59,585 bases of DNA from assembly GCF_028737205.1 (NCBI RefSeq), contig NZ_JAQZAL010000037.1, positions 1-59,585 of the forward strand. Reading direction: 5' to 3'. Origin of the DNA: Actinomycetospora lutea (GTDB taxonomy: Bacteria > Actinomycetota > Actinomycetes > Mycobacteriales > Pseudonocardiaceae). The notes beneath the pieces were generated by a model. The model saw only the letters and a program-made list of their open reading frames with translations, was not told the origin of the DNA and did not search any database. This document shows, one piece after another, positions 44,031-52,370 of the stretch. The position numbers and the translations under genes are program-made. Each line of letters starts with the position of its first letter. Position 1 is the first letter of the stretch.

Positions 44031-45059
44031 TTAGCTCAGGTGCTTGAATGCGCCGCTGCCATCCGGGCCCTTCGGCACGGGCTCTCTCGAGGGCACGTGC
44101 CTGGGTTTCCGGACCTCGGGCACTGACGGAGCCGCGGGCCCGGTCGCGAGCACCGAGCGGTGGCGACGGAGCCGTCCACGGCCCCACAGCAGCACCCGCT
44201 CCGCGCGGTCGGGTGGGACGAAGGCGAGGTACAGGGTGATCACGGCGACGCCGAAGAAACCGACCGCCAGGGTGATCTCTATCGAGACGTGGAGGAGGAC
44301 ACCGAGGGCAAGCACCCACGGCCGGGCGACGCGGTTCCAGACCAGGACCGCGATGGCCAGCTCGGTCGCGACCGTGCCGTAGGTGGCGAGCTGACTGAGA
44401 AGGAGGGACTCGGTGAGGAACGGTGGCACCGGGACTCGGTTGAGCTCCCCGATGCGCAAGGCGTAGGACACCGCCGAACCGTCCTGCCAGAGAACACCTC
44501 CCGACTTCTCCCCGACGGTGGCGAGGTAGATCACGCTGAGCTGGACCTGCGCGAGGCGGAGCGCCCATGGCGCGCGGCGGGGGAAGGAGCACCATCCGTG
44601 CCGGTCGGCGCGCCACCTGTCCACCGACACGGCCGATCCTGCGGGCATGAGGAGTACGTAGAGCGCGAGGAGCCGTATCAGCCCGTCCCCCGCGTTGAAG
44701 GCGAGTGGCGCCTCGCGGGTCACGGACAGGACTGTCACGAAGGCGAGCAACGCGGCGAGTCTTGTGCGGAAGCCGACGATGAGCGACAGCGCCCCGAGCA
44801 GGCCCGACAGCCACAGAACCCAGATCAAGGGCGTGCCGTGGACGAGGGTGAGGAGCGTCCAGCCACCGGTCGGCAGCTCACGCTTCGGGACCGCAGCGAC
44901 CGCGCCGAAGAACGGGCCGAGGACAGGCGTCAGCGAGATCATCCAAGCGGTCGCGAGCATCCCGAACACGATCCGCAGGAGTTCGACCGGAGCTGTCGAC
45001 TGGGGGGCGAACCAGAATCGGTTCCAGCCGTCGCGGATCAGGGCCCACAGCGTCCTCAC
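44031..45059 (-). CDS. HTTM-domain membrane protein (SdpB-like)
   Basis: A 342-residue protein with several helices. 'STAPVELLRIVFGMLATAWM' at the start and 'SVIYLATVGEKSGGVLWQDGSAVSYALR' in the middle match the HTTM (horizontally transferred transmembrane) domain shared by vitamin-K-dependent carboxylases and SdpB. The GTG overlaps the stop of the upstream one-TM protein gene (45056-45059). The pair resembles SdpA-SdpB, which mature an antimicrobial peptide in Bacillus. The carboxylase catalytic half is missing. Confidence 0.75.
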   Translation of the reverse strand: MRTLWALIRDGWNRFWFAPQSTAPVELLRIVFGMLATAWMISLTPVLGPFFGAVAAVPKRELPTGGWTLLTLVHGTPLIWVLWLSGLLGALSLIVGFRTRLAALLAFVTVLSVTREAPLAFNAGDGLIRLLALYVLLMPAGSAVSVDRWRADRHGWCSFPRRAPWALRLAQVQLSVIYLATVGEKSGGVLWQDGSAVSYALRIGELNRVPVPPFLTESLLLSQLATYGTVATELAIAVLVWNRVARPWVLALGVLLHVSIEITLAVGFFGVAVITLYLAFVPPDRAERVLLWGRGRLRRHRSVLATGPAAPSVPEVRKPRHVPSREPVPKGPDGSGAFKHLS

Positions 45060-45628
45060 GGGGACCCCACCGGCAGCGTGAAGAACGGGACCTCGCGCCA
45101 CAGACTCGCGTCCTGCACGGTGGCGGGCGGCGGGTTCGTGCGGGCGGAGCGCACCAGCGTCACGGTCACCGGCCAGTGCCCCGCCGCTCTGTCCTGCTCG
45201 GCGGTCCAGCGGGCGAAGGCCACCCGTTCCCGCTCGGCCGCCGGCTTGCGCCACAGCTGTTCGGCGTACTTGCGCCACCGGTAGTTCCAGTACTCCGGGA
45301 GGCCGGCGTCGGACGCCATCGGATACACGCCGACCGTCCCGTCATCGCGGTCGACGCGCGCGAAGACGTGATTCGTCGTGCGAGGCGGGTTGGGCGCGAA
45401 CACTCCCCACGACTGATCGATGCCGGTCAGCAGGAGATAGGGCCGCGTCAGGTCGAGGAGGCCGTCCTTGAGGGCCGAGCTCGGAGTGCTGCTGGCGAAC
45501 ACCCCCAGCAGGATCAGGACGATCAGCATCGAGACGCCGAGCCGCTTACCCCTGCTCATCGACTCGGGGCCGTTCGAGTCATCGGATGACGGAGCCGAGT
45601 CGCCAGCGTCCCGGGTCGTCGTCTTCAT
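45056..45628 (-). CDS. Single-TM partner of the HTTM protein (SdpA/DUF5819-like)
   Basis: A 190-residue protein: charged N-terminus, one membrane helix ('RLGVSMLIVLILLGVFASST', about 47-66), then an outside domain with 'GIDQSWGVFAPNP', a motif seen in SdpA- and DUF5819-type partners of HTTM proteins, and 'WNYRWRKYAEQLW'. ATG 45628 with GGGAG; it overlaps the HTTM gene. Exact role unknown; the pair is likely an obligate membrane complex. Confidence 0.7.
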   Translation of the reverse strand: MKTTTRDAGDSAPSSDDSNGPESMSRGKRLGVSMLIVLILLGVFASSTPSSALKDGLLDLTRPYLLLTGIDQSWGVFAPNPPRTTNHVFARVDRDDGTVGVYPMASDAGLPEYWNYRWRKYAEQLWRKPAAERERVAFARWTAEQDRAAGHWPVTVTLVRSARTNPPPATVQDASLWREVPFFTLPVGSP

Positions 45629-45814
45629 GTCTCCCGACCTCCGCGCCGCGCCGTCCTGGTAGGGGATCGGCGGAACGCGCAGAGCGTTACGGACCACGTC
45701 GTGGTCGTCCTCCGCGACCAGCGCCGCAGCAGCGGGTGCAGGGCCACGGTGAGCGGGGCGTCGACCGGGCGGGGCCAGGCTGGGTATGGCTGCCCCACCT
45801 CACTGGCTGATGAG

Positions 45815-47269
45815 ATGTGCCTCGTGATCGCGCAGCAGGCCCCCCGCCGGGCGGTCGTCGTGCTCGTGCTGCTCGGCGCGCTCGCGGCGCTCGTCGCCCC
45901 GGCCGCGCTCGCGCACGAGGCCACGCCCACCGGCGTCCAGCGCATCGAGCTCGACCTCGGCGCGCGCGAGCTGGCGCTGACGATCACCGCCCCGCCCGGG
46001 GGCGGCGGCCGGCTGCCGGTCGTCGTGCTCCCGCGCGGCGACGCGCCGCCCGGCGAGGTCCAGCTCGCGGCGGTGCGTCCGGGCGGTGTCCCGGCCGACC
46101 CCGTCGCGGTGCCCGTCGCGCCGGTCGGGCAGCCGCGCGAGGTGGCGCTGAGCGCCGACGCGCCGGGCGCCTGGGAGGTCACCGTCGCCGACGGCACCAC
46201 CGTCGCCCGCGTCCCGATCACCGTCGCCGTGCCGGCGTCCACCCCGGGCTGGGTGTGGGCGGTCCGGGTCGGCGCGCTGCTCGGTGTGGTCGCGCTGGTC
46301 GCCGCCCTCACGCCGAGCGCGCGGCAGCGGCCGCGGGTGGCGATCGGGCTCGGGGCGGTCGCGCTCGTCGGGCTGACGGTCGCGGGCACGGCGGTGGCGA
46401 CGGCGCCGTCGTCGGCGCCCACGACCCCGACGGCGGCGCCGGCCCCGGTCACCGCTCCACCCGCCGGAGGCCACGCCGGTCACGGCGGCGGGGCCCCCAC
46501 CGCCCCGACACCGATGCCGATGACCAGCGGCAGCGTGGTGGCGACCGCGAGCACGGCGACCCCGGCGAGCCCCGGCGCCCCGGTCGACCTCGTCCTCGAC
46601 CTCACCGACTCCTCCACCGGCGCGAGGGTCGACGATCTCGCGATCCACGACGACGCCCTCGTCCACCTCGCGGTGATCGGACCCGACCGGCAGCTCGCGC
46701 ACGTCCACCCGGTGCGCACCGCCCCCGGGCGCTACGTCGTGCGCCTGACGCCCGGAGCCGCCGGGCGCTACGGGGTGTTCGCCGAGATGGAGCGCGCCGG
46801 CGACGGCGGGCACCAGGTGGCGCGCACGGCGTTCGAGGTCCCGGGCCCGAGCGTCCCGGCGGCCCCGGCGCCCGGGCCGGGCCCGCGCGAGGCCGCCGGG
46901 ATGCAGGTCGACGTCGCCGTCCCCGAGGCCGTCGCGGGGCGCCCGACGTCGGTCGTCGCGACGTTCGGGCAGGGCGGCCGGCAGGTGACCGACCTGCAGG
47001 GCTGGCTGGGCATGGCCGGGCACCTCATGGTGCTCGGCCCGGGGCTGGGCGGGACGCCGGACCCGGTGGACCCGGCGTCGGCGTTCGGGCACGTCCACGA
47101 CATGGGCGCGCCCGGTCCGGCCGGCACCCACGGGCCGCGGGTCTCCTTCGAGCACACCTTCCCGCGGGCGGGTCGCTACCAGCTGTGGGTGCAGGTCCAG
47201 CGGGGCTGGCAGGTCGTCACGGTGCCGGTGACGGTCGACGTCACACCCGCAGCGGCGCCCGCTCCGTGA
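45815..47269 (+). CDS. Secreted/membrane protein with His-rich domains (putative metal-related)
   Basis: A 484-residue protein: signal peptide (to about residue 33, 'APAALAHE'), an outside beta domain, two close membrane helices (about 150-200), a His/Gly/Pro linker ('GGHAGHGGG'), then two immunoglobulin-like domains. One contains 'HDDALVHLAVIGPDRQLAHVHP'; the other has 'GMAGHLMVLGPGL', 'FGHVHDMG' and the ending 'FEHTFPRAGRYQLWVQVQ'. The arrangement resembles copper/heavy-metal-associated exported proteins, but function is inferred only. ATG 45815; GTG 45827 is an alternative. Confidence 0.7.
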   Translation: MCLVIAQQAPRRAVVVLVLLGALAALVAPAALAHEATPTGVQRIELDLGARELALTITAPPGGGGRLPVVVLPRGDAPPGEVQLAAVRPGGVPADPVAVPVAPVGQPREVALSADAPGAWEVTVADGTTVARVPITVAVPASTPGWVWAVRVGALLGVVALVAALTPSARQRPRVAIGLGAVALVGLTVAGTAVATAPSSAPTTPTAAPAPVTAPPAGGHAGHGGGAPTAPTPMPMTSGSVVATASTATPASPGAPVDLVLDLTDSSTGARVDDLAIHDDALVHLAVIGPDRQLAHVHPVRTAPGRYVVRLTPGAAGRYGVFAEMERAGDGGHQVARTAFEVPGPSVPAAPAPGPGPREAAGMQVDVAVPEAVAGRPTSVVATFGQGGRQVTDLQGWLGMAGHLMVLGPGLGGTPDPVDPASAFGHVHDMGAPGPAGTHGPRVSFEHTFPRAGRYQLWVQVQRGWQVVTVPVTVDVTPAAAPAP

Positions 47270-47283
47270 GACCGTGCGTCCCC

Positions 47284-48039
47284 GTGCGGACCGTGCAGGT
47301 GGTGGGGATCGGACTGGGCGACCCGGGGCAGCTGACGCTCGACGCGGTCGAGGCGCTCGGCGGCGTCGATGTGGTGGTGCTGCTGCACAAGCCCGGTCCC
47401 GCCGACGAGCTCACCGCGATCCGGGCGCGGATCGTGGCGCGCTTCGCGCCGCAGGCCCGGGTCGTCGAACGCGACGACGCCGTGCGCGACCGCGCGTCCC
47501 CGGACTACGAGGGCGCCACCGAGCGCTGGCGCGACGAGCGCGCCGCGCTCTACGAGCAGACGCTGCTCGACGAGGTGCCCGACGGCGGCTCGTGCGCCCT
47601 GCTCGTCTGGGGCGACCCCGCGATCTACGACGGCACCGTCGAGATGCTGCACCGCCTGGACGCCCGCGGGCGGGTCGAGCTCGACTGGCGGGTCGTGCCC
47701 GGGCTCGGCGCGCCGACCGTGCTGGCCGCGGCCCACCGCACGACGCTCACCCGCACCGCCCGCGCCGCGACGATCACGCCGGCGCGCCGCGTGCTCGACG
47801 ACAGCGTCGACTCCGGCGAGGCCGACCTCGTCGTCATGCTCGACAGCGCCAGGGACCACGGGCTCGACCACCTGCCCGACGACGCCACCGTCTACTGGGG
47901 CGCCTACGTCGGCACGCCCGACGAGGTGCTGCTCGCCGGGCGGGTCGCCGACGTGCGCGAGCAGATCCTCGCGCGACGCGCCGAGGAGCGGGAGCGGAAG
48001 GGCTGGATCATGGACACCTACCTGGTGCGGAGACGGTGA
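47284..48039 (+). CDS. cobF: Precorrin-6A synthase (deacetylating)
   Basis: A 251-residue SAM-dependent tetrapyrrole methylase: 'VVGIGLGDPGQLTLDAVEAL' at the start, 'LLVWGDPAIYDGTVEML' and 'WRVVPGLGAPTVLAAAH'. The whole-length pattern is that of CobF, the aerobic C-1 methylase and deacetylase. GTG start 14 bases after the upstream gene; its TGA overlaps the GTG of the SnoaL-like gene. No other cob biosynthesis gene is in the window, though cbtAB lies 4 kb away. Confidence 0.88.
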   Translation: MRTVQVVGIGLGDPGQLTLDAVEALGGVDVVVLLHKPGPADELTAIRARIVARFAPQARVVERDDAVRDRASPDYEGATERWRDERAALYEQTLLDEVPDGGSCALLVWGDPAIYDGTVEMLHRLDARGRVELDWRVVPGLGAPTVLAAAHRTTLTRTARAATITPARRVLDDSVDSGEADLVVMLDSARDHGLDHLPDDATVYWGAYVGTPDEVLLAGRVADVREQILARRAEERERKGWIMDTYLVRRR

Positions 48040-48410
48040 TCGAGGTCTACCGCGCGTACCTGGCCTGCCTCAACGAGCGCCGGTTCGACGACCTCGACCG
48101 GTTCGTCCACGAGGCGATCACCTACAACGGCGCGCCGATGACGCGGGGGGAGTACCGGGACCTGCTGGTCGGCGACGTCACGACCATCCCCGACCTCGTC
48201 TTCACCGTGGACCAGCTGGTGGTGCAGGGCGACCGGGTGGCCGCGCGTCTGTGGTTCGACTGCACCCCGCGCGGGGAGTTCCGGGGCCTGGCCGCCGACG
48301 GGCGCCGCGTCGCGTTCGCCGAGCACGTGTTCTACCGCTTCGCCGACGGCCGGATCGCCGAGGTGCGCTCCCTGATCGACGTCGAGTCGGTGCGGGAGCA
48401 GCTCGTCTAG
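48036..48410 (+). CDS. SnoaL/NTF2-like protein (ester cyclase-like)
   Basis: A 124-residue NTF2-fold protein: 'VIEVYRAYLACLNERRFDDLDRFVHEAITYNG', 'YRDLLVGDVTTIPDLVFTVDQLVVQGDRVAARLWF', and the ending 'HVFYRFADGRIAEVRSLIDVESV'. This is the SnoaL-type pattern. It overlaps cobF by GTGA and must be co-translated with it, an unusual partnership. Its TAG and the convergent phosphatase's TAG share the same CTAG bases. Confidence 0.82.
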   Translation: MIEVYRAYLACLNERRFDDLDRFVHEAITYNGAPMTRGEYRDLLVGDVTTIPDLVFTVDQLVVQGDRVAARLWFDCTPRGEFRGLAADGRRVAFAEHVFYRFADGRIAEVRSLIDVESVREQLV

Positions 48411-48961
48411 CTGCTCAACGACCGCAGGTTCCAGCGCCCGCCGCGCCCCGTGAGCACGGCGAGGGTCAGCGGCGCGACGTCGACGCGCCAGGCCACCGCG
48501 GGGCCGGCGCTCAGGGCGTGGGCGATCGCGGCACGCACGACGGGCGGGTCGACGACCGCGAGGCCGACGGTCCGGTCCTCGCCGGGCAGCCCGTCCATCC
48601 AGCCCCCGACGCGCGCGACGAGCGACGCGAGCGACTCCCCGCCCGGCGGGGTGGCGGCCGGGTCGGTCATCCAGGCCTGCAGGGCGGCCGGGTCCTCGGC
48701 GGCGAGGTCGGCGGGGGAGCGTCCGGCCCAGGCGCCGGGGTCCGGGCCGGCGGGGGCGTCGCCCTCGATCGGCTGCTCGGGCAGGACGAGCGCGGCCGTC
48801 TCCCGGCAGCGGGCCGGCGGCGCGCACCAGAGGTGCTCCGGCGTCGTCACCTCCAGCTCCGAGGCGGTGCGGCGTCCCCCGGCGTCGAGGGACTCGTCGT
48901 CCGGGAAGCGCGCCGCCCGGGTCGCGGCGGTCGCGGCGTGGGCGAGCAGGTGCAGGCGCAC
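48407..48961 (-). CDS. Histidine phosphatase-like protein with altered RHG motif
   Basis: A 184-residue phosphoglycerate-mutase-fold protein. The N-terminus 'MRLHLLAHAATAATR' has the fold's leading strand, but the canonical Arg-His-Gly is Ala-His-Ala. Later 'WCAPPARCRETAAL' retains the second Arg region, and the terminal 'VDPPVVRAAIAHAL' stands where the second catalytic His should be (normally GH). In the cobF/cbtAB neighbourhood a CobC-like role is conceivable, but catalysis is doubtful. GTG start. Confidence 0.75.
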   Translation of the reverse strand: MRLHLLAHAATAATRAARFPDDESLDAGGRRTASELEVTTPEHLWCAPPARCRETAALVLPEQPIEGDAPAGPDPGAWAGRSPADLAAEDPAALQAWMTDPAATPPGGESLASLVARVGGWMDGLPGEDRTVGLAVVDPPVVRAAIAHALSAGPAVAWRVDVAPLTLAVLTGRGGRWNLRSLSS

Positions 48962-49004
48962 GACGAGGATTCTCGGCGGGCGGTGACCGCCCCCACCACG
49001 TGGG

Positions 49005-49910
49005 TCACACCGCCGAGGAGGGCGAGGCCGGCGACCGCCCGGCGGTGAACGCGTCGCGGTGGGCGTCGAGCCAGTCGCCGAACGAGCGGGCCGGGCGTCC
49101 GAGCACCCGCTCGACGGTGGGCAGCACCTCGGCGCCGTCGCTGCTCTCGAGGGTCCTGGCCAGAGCCGCGTCGACGACCGCCTCGCGCATCCCGCTGCGG
49201 ATCATCCCCGCGCGCACCTGATCGAGGGGCGGCTCGACGGCTCGCAGCGGCCGGCCGAGCAGGGCCCCGATCGCGGCGAGCTCGTCGGACGGGGTCATCG
49301 CCGCGGGTCCGGAGAGCTGGTGCGTGGCGCCGTCGTGACGGCCGTCGGTGTCGGTGAGGGCGGCGGCCGCGACCGCGGCGATGTCGGCGGGGTCGATCGA
49401 CGCGGCCGGGCGGTGGGCGAAGGGGACGGCCACCTCGTCGCTCCCGTCGAGCCGGGAGGCCCAGGCCAGCGCGTTCGACATGAACCGGCCGGGCCGCAGC
49501 AGGGTCCACCGCAGGCCGCTGCCGACGACGGACCGCTCGATCTGCGCCCACCACGCGGCGAGGACGTCGCCGCCCTCCCCGCCGCTGTACACGGAGAGCA
49601 GCACGAGGTGCGAGACGCCGGCGCGCACGGCGGCGTCGACGAGCGCCGGGACGTGGGTGGGTCCGGTGTCCGGGTCGATGGTCTCCGCGGACATCAGGAA
49701 GGCCCGGTCGACGCCGGCGAACGCGGCGTCGAGCGACGCCGGCTCGTCGGCGTCCCCGCGGACCACCGCGGCCCCGACGGGAACGGCGACATCCTGGGGC
49801 TTGCGGCTCATGGCCCGGACGCGCGAGCCGGTCGCGGCGAGCCGGTCGACGAGCTCGGCGCCGACGTGGCCGCTCGCGCCGGTCACGAGCACGAGGTCGG
49901 TGTCGTTCAT
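49005..49910 (-). CDS. NmrA-type NAD(P)H-binding reductase
   Basis: A 301-residue atypical SDR: 'LVLVTGASGHVGAELVDRLAATGSRVRAMSR', 'RGDADEPASLDAAFAGVDRAFLMS' and 'GLRWTLLRPGRFMSNAL', as in NmrA/QOR2-like NAD(P)H:quinone oxidoreductases. No classical Tyr-Lys dyad is evident. ATG 49910. It is 32 bases downstream of the MFS gene in the same direction and probably shares its MarR control. Confidence 0.83.
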   Translation of the reverse strand: MNDTDLVLVTGASGHVGAELVDRLAATGSRVRAMSRKPQDVAVPVGAAVVRGDADEPASLDAAFAGVDRAFLMSAETIDPDTGPTHVPALVDAAVRAGVSHLVLLSVYSGGEGGDVLAAWWAQIERSVVGSGLRWTLLRPGRFMSNALAWASRLDGSDEVAVPFAHRPAASIDPADIAAVAAAALTDTDGRHDGATHQLSGPAAMTPSDELAAIGALLGRPLRAVEPPLDQVRAGMIRSGMREAVVDAALARTLESSDGAEVLPTVERVLGRPARSFGDWLDAHRDAFTAGRSPASPSSAV

Positions 49911-49941
49911 GGCGAGGTCCTGTCTCTCGTGGGTCGACGGG

Positions 49942-51345
49942 TCAGCGGGTGGAGCGCAGGAGGAGAACGGCGACGGCGGCCGCGACGACCATCGCGACGG
50001 CGGCACCCGTGGCGGCGGCGGTGCTGCCGGCGACCAGGGCCTCGACAGTGCGCGCGCCGGCCGCTCCGCCCACGACGGCGGCGAGGGCGTTGAGCCCGGC
50101 CACGCCGAGCGAGCCGCCGAGCTGCTGGCTGGTGGAGACCACGGCGGCCGTGACGCCGGCGGCGGCCGGCGTCGCCCGCCCCGTGGCCAGGCTGATCACG
50201 GGGGTGAACACCGCGCCGATCCCGACACCGAGCAGCAGCTCGGCGGGCAGGACGCCGCTCACGTAGGTGCTGTGCGGGGTCAGGCGGGCCAGCAGCAGCA
50301 TGCCGCAGGCGGCGACGAGCAGGCCGGGGACGACCAGGGTCCGCGTCGCGACGCGCGCCATCACCCGGCCGGCGACCTGCGCGCCGAGGAAGAGCGCCCC
50401 GGACATCGGCAGGAACGCCAGGCCCGTCACCAGTGGGGAGAACCCGAGCACGGCCTGCAGGACGTAGGTCAGGACGAGGAAGGCGCCGAGGATGCCGGCC
50501 GCGGTGAGGCCGACGGTCAGGCACGCGCCGACGAGGACGCGATCGGTGAGGAGGGACAGCGGCAGCAACGGCTCCGGCGTGCGGGCCTCGTGGCGCACGA
50601 AGGCCGCGAGCAGCACCGCGCCCAGGGCGAGCAGTCCGACGGTCCCGCCGGTGCCCACCGCGGCCGAGCAGCCGGCGACGAGCGCGACGAGCGCGGCCGT
50701 GACCAGCACCGCCCCGGTCGCGTCCCGGCGACGCCGGGCGCCGGCGCCCTCGCTGCGGGGCAGGAAGCGCGCCCCGAGGGCGGTCACCGCGACGATCGGC
50801 ACGGCGACGACCAGGCAGCCGCGCCACCCGACCGTCTCGGCGAGAAGCCCGCCGAGGACGAGCCCGACGGCGCCGCCCCCGCCGGCGACGGCGCCGAAGA
50901 CCGCGAACGCCCGGCCCCGCTCGCGGGGCTCGGGGAAGCTCACCGACAGCAGGGCGAGCACGGTGGGCGCGAGCAGCGCGGCGAAGGCGCCCTGGAGGCC
51001 GCGGGCCACGGCGAGCCACGCGAGGTCCGGCGCCAGCGCGCCGAGCGCGGAGGCGGCGCCGAACCCGACGAGCCCGATCACGAAGGTCCGGCGTCGGCCG
51101 ACCTGGTCGGAGATCCGGCCGCCGAGCAGCAGCGTCCCGCCGAACACGGCGGTGTAGGCCGTGATCACCCAGTGGCGCTGGGCGTCGGGGAACCCCAGCG
51201 CGGCCTGGGCCGAGGGCAGCGCGACGTTCACGATCGTCGCGTCGAGGGCGATCGTCAGCTGGGCCAGCGCGATCACCAGCAGCGCGATCCCGCGGCGGGG
51301 CCGCCGTGCGACGGGGGCGTCGGTCGGGGCGAGGGCAGTGCTCAT
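49942..51345 (-). CDS. DHA2-type MFS efflux transporter
   Basis: A 467-residue, 14-helix exporter: 'LDATIVNVALPSAQAALGF' in TM1, 'GGRISDQVGRRRTFVIG' loop, and 'GGAVGLVLGGLLAETVGWRGCLVVAVP' for motif C. ATG 51345 with GAGGAGG. It is divergent from a MarR gene across a region with three direct repeats, so its expression should respond to the MarR ligand. Confidence 0.87.
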   Translation of the reverse strand: MSTALAPTDAPVARRPRRGIALLVIALAQLTIALDATIVNVALPSAQAALGFPDAQRHWVITAYTAVFGGTLLLGGRISDQVGRRRTFVIGLVGFGAASALGALAPDLAWLAVARGLQGAFAALLAPTVLALLSVSFPEPRERGRAFAVFGAVAGGGGAVGLVLGGLLAETVGWRGCLVVAVPIVAVTALGARFLPRSEGAGARRRRDATGAVLVTAALVALVAGCSAAVGTGGTVGLLALGAVLLAAFVRHEARTPEPLLPLSLLTDRVLVGACLTVGLTAAGILGAFLVLTYVLQAVLGFSPLVTGLAFLPMSGALFLGAQVAGRVMARVATRTLVVPGLLVAACGMLLLARLTPHSTYVSGVLPAELLLGVGIGAVFTPVISLATGRATPAAAGVTAAVVSTSQQLGGSLGVAGLNALAAVVGGAAGARTVEALVAGSTAAATGAAVAMVVAAAVAVLLLRSTR

Positions 51346-51369
51346 CGGGACCTCCTCGGTCCCGGCAAA

Positions 51370-51410
51370 CGTTAGAAGTCTAATCGTTAGAGGTCAATGC
51401 GTTAGATGTC
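51370..51410. promoter_or_regulatory. Three direct repeats CGTTAGANGTC with 15-base period
   Basis: Copies at 51370-51380, 51385-51395 and 51400-51410 (CGTTAGAAGTC, CGTTAGAGGTC, CGTTAGATGTC), in conspicuously AT-rich DNA between the divergent MFS and MarR genes. The 15-base period is not a whole number of helical turns, so successive copies sit on different faces of the DNA. This is the likely MarR operator and promoter region. Confidence 0.75.
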
Positions 51411-51434
51411 GAAGTATTGCGGTAGACTGTTCCC

Positions 51435-51878
51435 ATGCCCGACCGCACCTCCGGTCCTCCCGCCGAGCCGCCGCTGGGACTGCAGCTCGCCGCCGCGGCC
51501 CGCGAGGTCGGCCGGGCTTTCGACGCGGCGCTCGGTGCGGCGGGCGGTTCCCTGTCGACCTGGCTGGTGCTGCTCGCGCTGACGACCGGCCGCGCCGCGA
51601 GCCAGCGGGAGCTCGCGGCCGCGGTCGGCATCCAGGGCGCGACGCTGACCCACCACCTCGCCGGGATGGAGGAGGCCGGGCTGGTCGCCCGGCGCCGAGA
51701 GCCGACCAACCGGCGGGTCCAGCTCGTCGAGCTCACCGAGGCCGGCCGGGCCGCCTTCCGCCGGCTCCGCGACGTCGCGGTGGAGCACGATCGCCGCCTC
51801 CGGGTCGGGCTCGACCCGGACGACGAGGCCGCGACCCGGCGGGTGCTCGAGCAGCTCCGCGCGAACGTCGCGGGTTAG
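51435..51878 (+). CDS. MarR-family regulator
   Basis: A 147-residue MarR protein: winged helix 'ASQRELAAAVGIQGATLTHHLAGMEEAGLVARRREPTNRRVQLVELTEAGRAAF' in textbook order. It probably represses the divergent MFS pump and itself. ATG 51435, 24 bases after the repeat array. Confidence 0.88.
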   Translation: MPDRTSGPPAEPPLGLQLAAAAREVGRAFDAALGAAGGSLSTWLVLLALTTGRAASQRELAAAVGIQGATLTHHLAGMEEAGLVARRREPTNRRVQLVELTEAGRAAFRRLRDVAVEHDRRLRVGLDPDDEAATRRVLEQLRANVAG

Positions 51879-51973
51879 CTGCTGGTCCGCGACTCCCGGA
51901 CCAGCGCCACGACGACGGCGAGCAGCGCCAGCCCGACGGCCGGGGCGAGGATCGTCCACGGAGCGCGCCCCAC
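51875..51973 (-). CDS. Possible small one-TM peptide (32 aa)
   Basis: A GTG-initiated frame ends at a TAA that overlaps the MarR stop. It encodes 'APWTILAPAVGLALLAVVVALV' and a short polar tail, a good single membrane helix. There is no clear ribosome-binding site, and the open frame extends upstream without ATG. It may be a genuine small protein or the 3' remnant of a longer gene. Confidence 0.3.
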   Translation of the reverse strand: MGRAPWTILAPAVGLALLAVVVALVRESRTSS

Positions 51974-52103
51974 TCCGGCGAGTCGGCGGACATCTTCCGT
52001 GATCAGCCGCTCGCGGGGAGCGATCTCGCCAGCTCAGTCCCAATAGCTCATCACATGCTCAGACGTTGACGGCGTGATCGTCGGGCCCCTACGGTCTCAA
52101 ACG

Positions 52104-52128
52104 GTCGCCCTCCGACGGGGAGGGCGAC
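52104..52128 (+). terminator. Hairpin in the cbtB leader
   Basis: A 10-bp perfect stem (52104-52113 with 52119-52128) with a 5-base loop lies 30 bases upstream of the cbtB GTG. This is in the place of an attenuator. I do not see a cobalamin-riboswitch B12 box upstream. Confidence 0.5.
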
Positions 52129-52157
52129 GTCGTCGCGTTCGTGGACAGGAGAAGCCC

Positions 52158-52370
52158 GTGACCACTGCCGGTGCCGTCGCCCGCGCCCGGGCCACCACCG
52201 TCTCCGCCTCGGAGACGCTGCCCTGGCTGGCCAGCGCCCTGCTCGTGGGGCTGGTGCTCTACTACTTCATCGGCATCGACCAGGGCGCGGTCTCGGTCTT
52301 CGGTGACACGAGCTACGTCCACGAGCTCGTGCACGACGCCCGCCACTTCCTCGGCTTCCCCTGCCACTGA
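52158..52370 (+). CDS. cbtB: CbtB cobalt transporter subunit
   Basis: A 70-residue protein: one membrane helix ('LASALLVGLVLYYFIGIDQG', about 25-44) and the diagnostic C-terminal metal motif 'HELVHDARHFLGFPCH'. GTG start with AGGAGAAG. The TGA overlaps the cbtA ATG by one base. CbtAB pairs are predicted B12-linked cobalt importers. Confidence 0.9.
   Translation: MTTAGAVARARATTVSASETLPWLASALLVGLVLYYFIGIDQGAVSVFGDTSYVHELVHDARHFLGFPCH

Noticed and set aside
51990..52157. Cobalamin riboswitch before cbtB
   Set aside because: Expected from family context, but there is no B12 box or the multi-stem layout in the short leader; only one simple hairpin is present.
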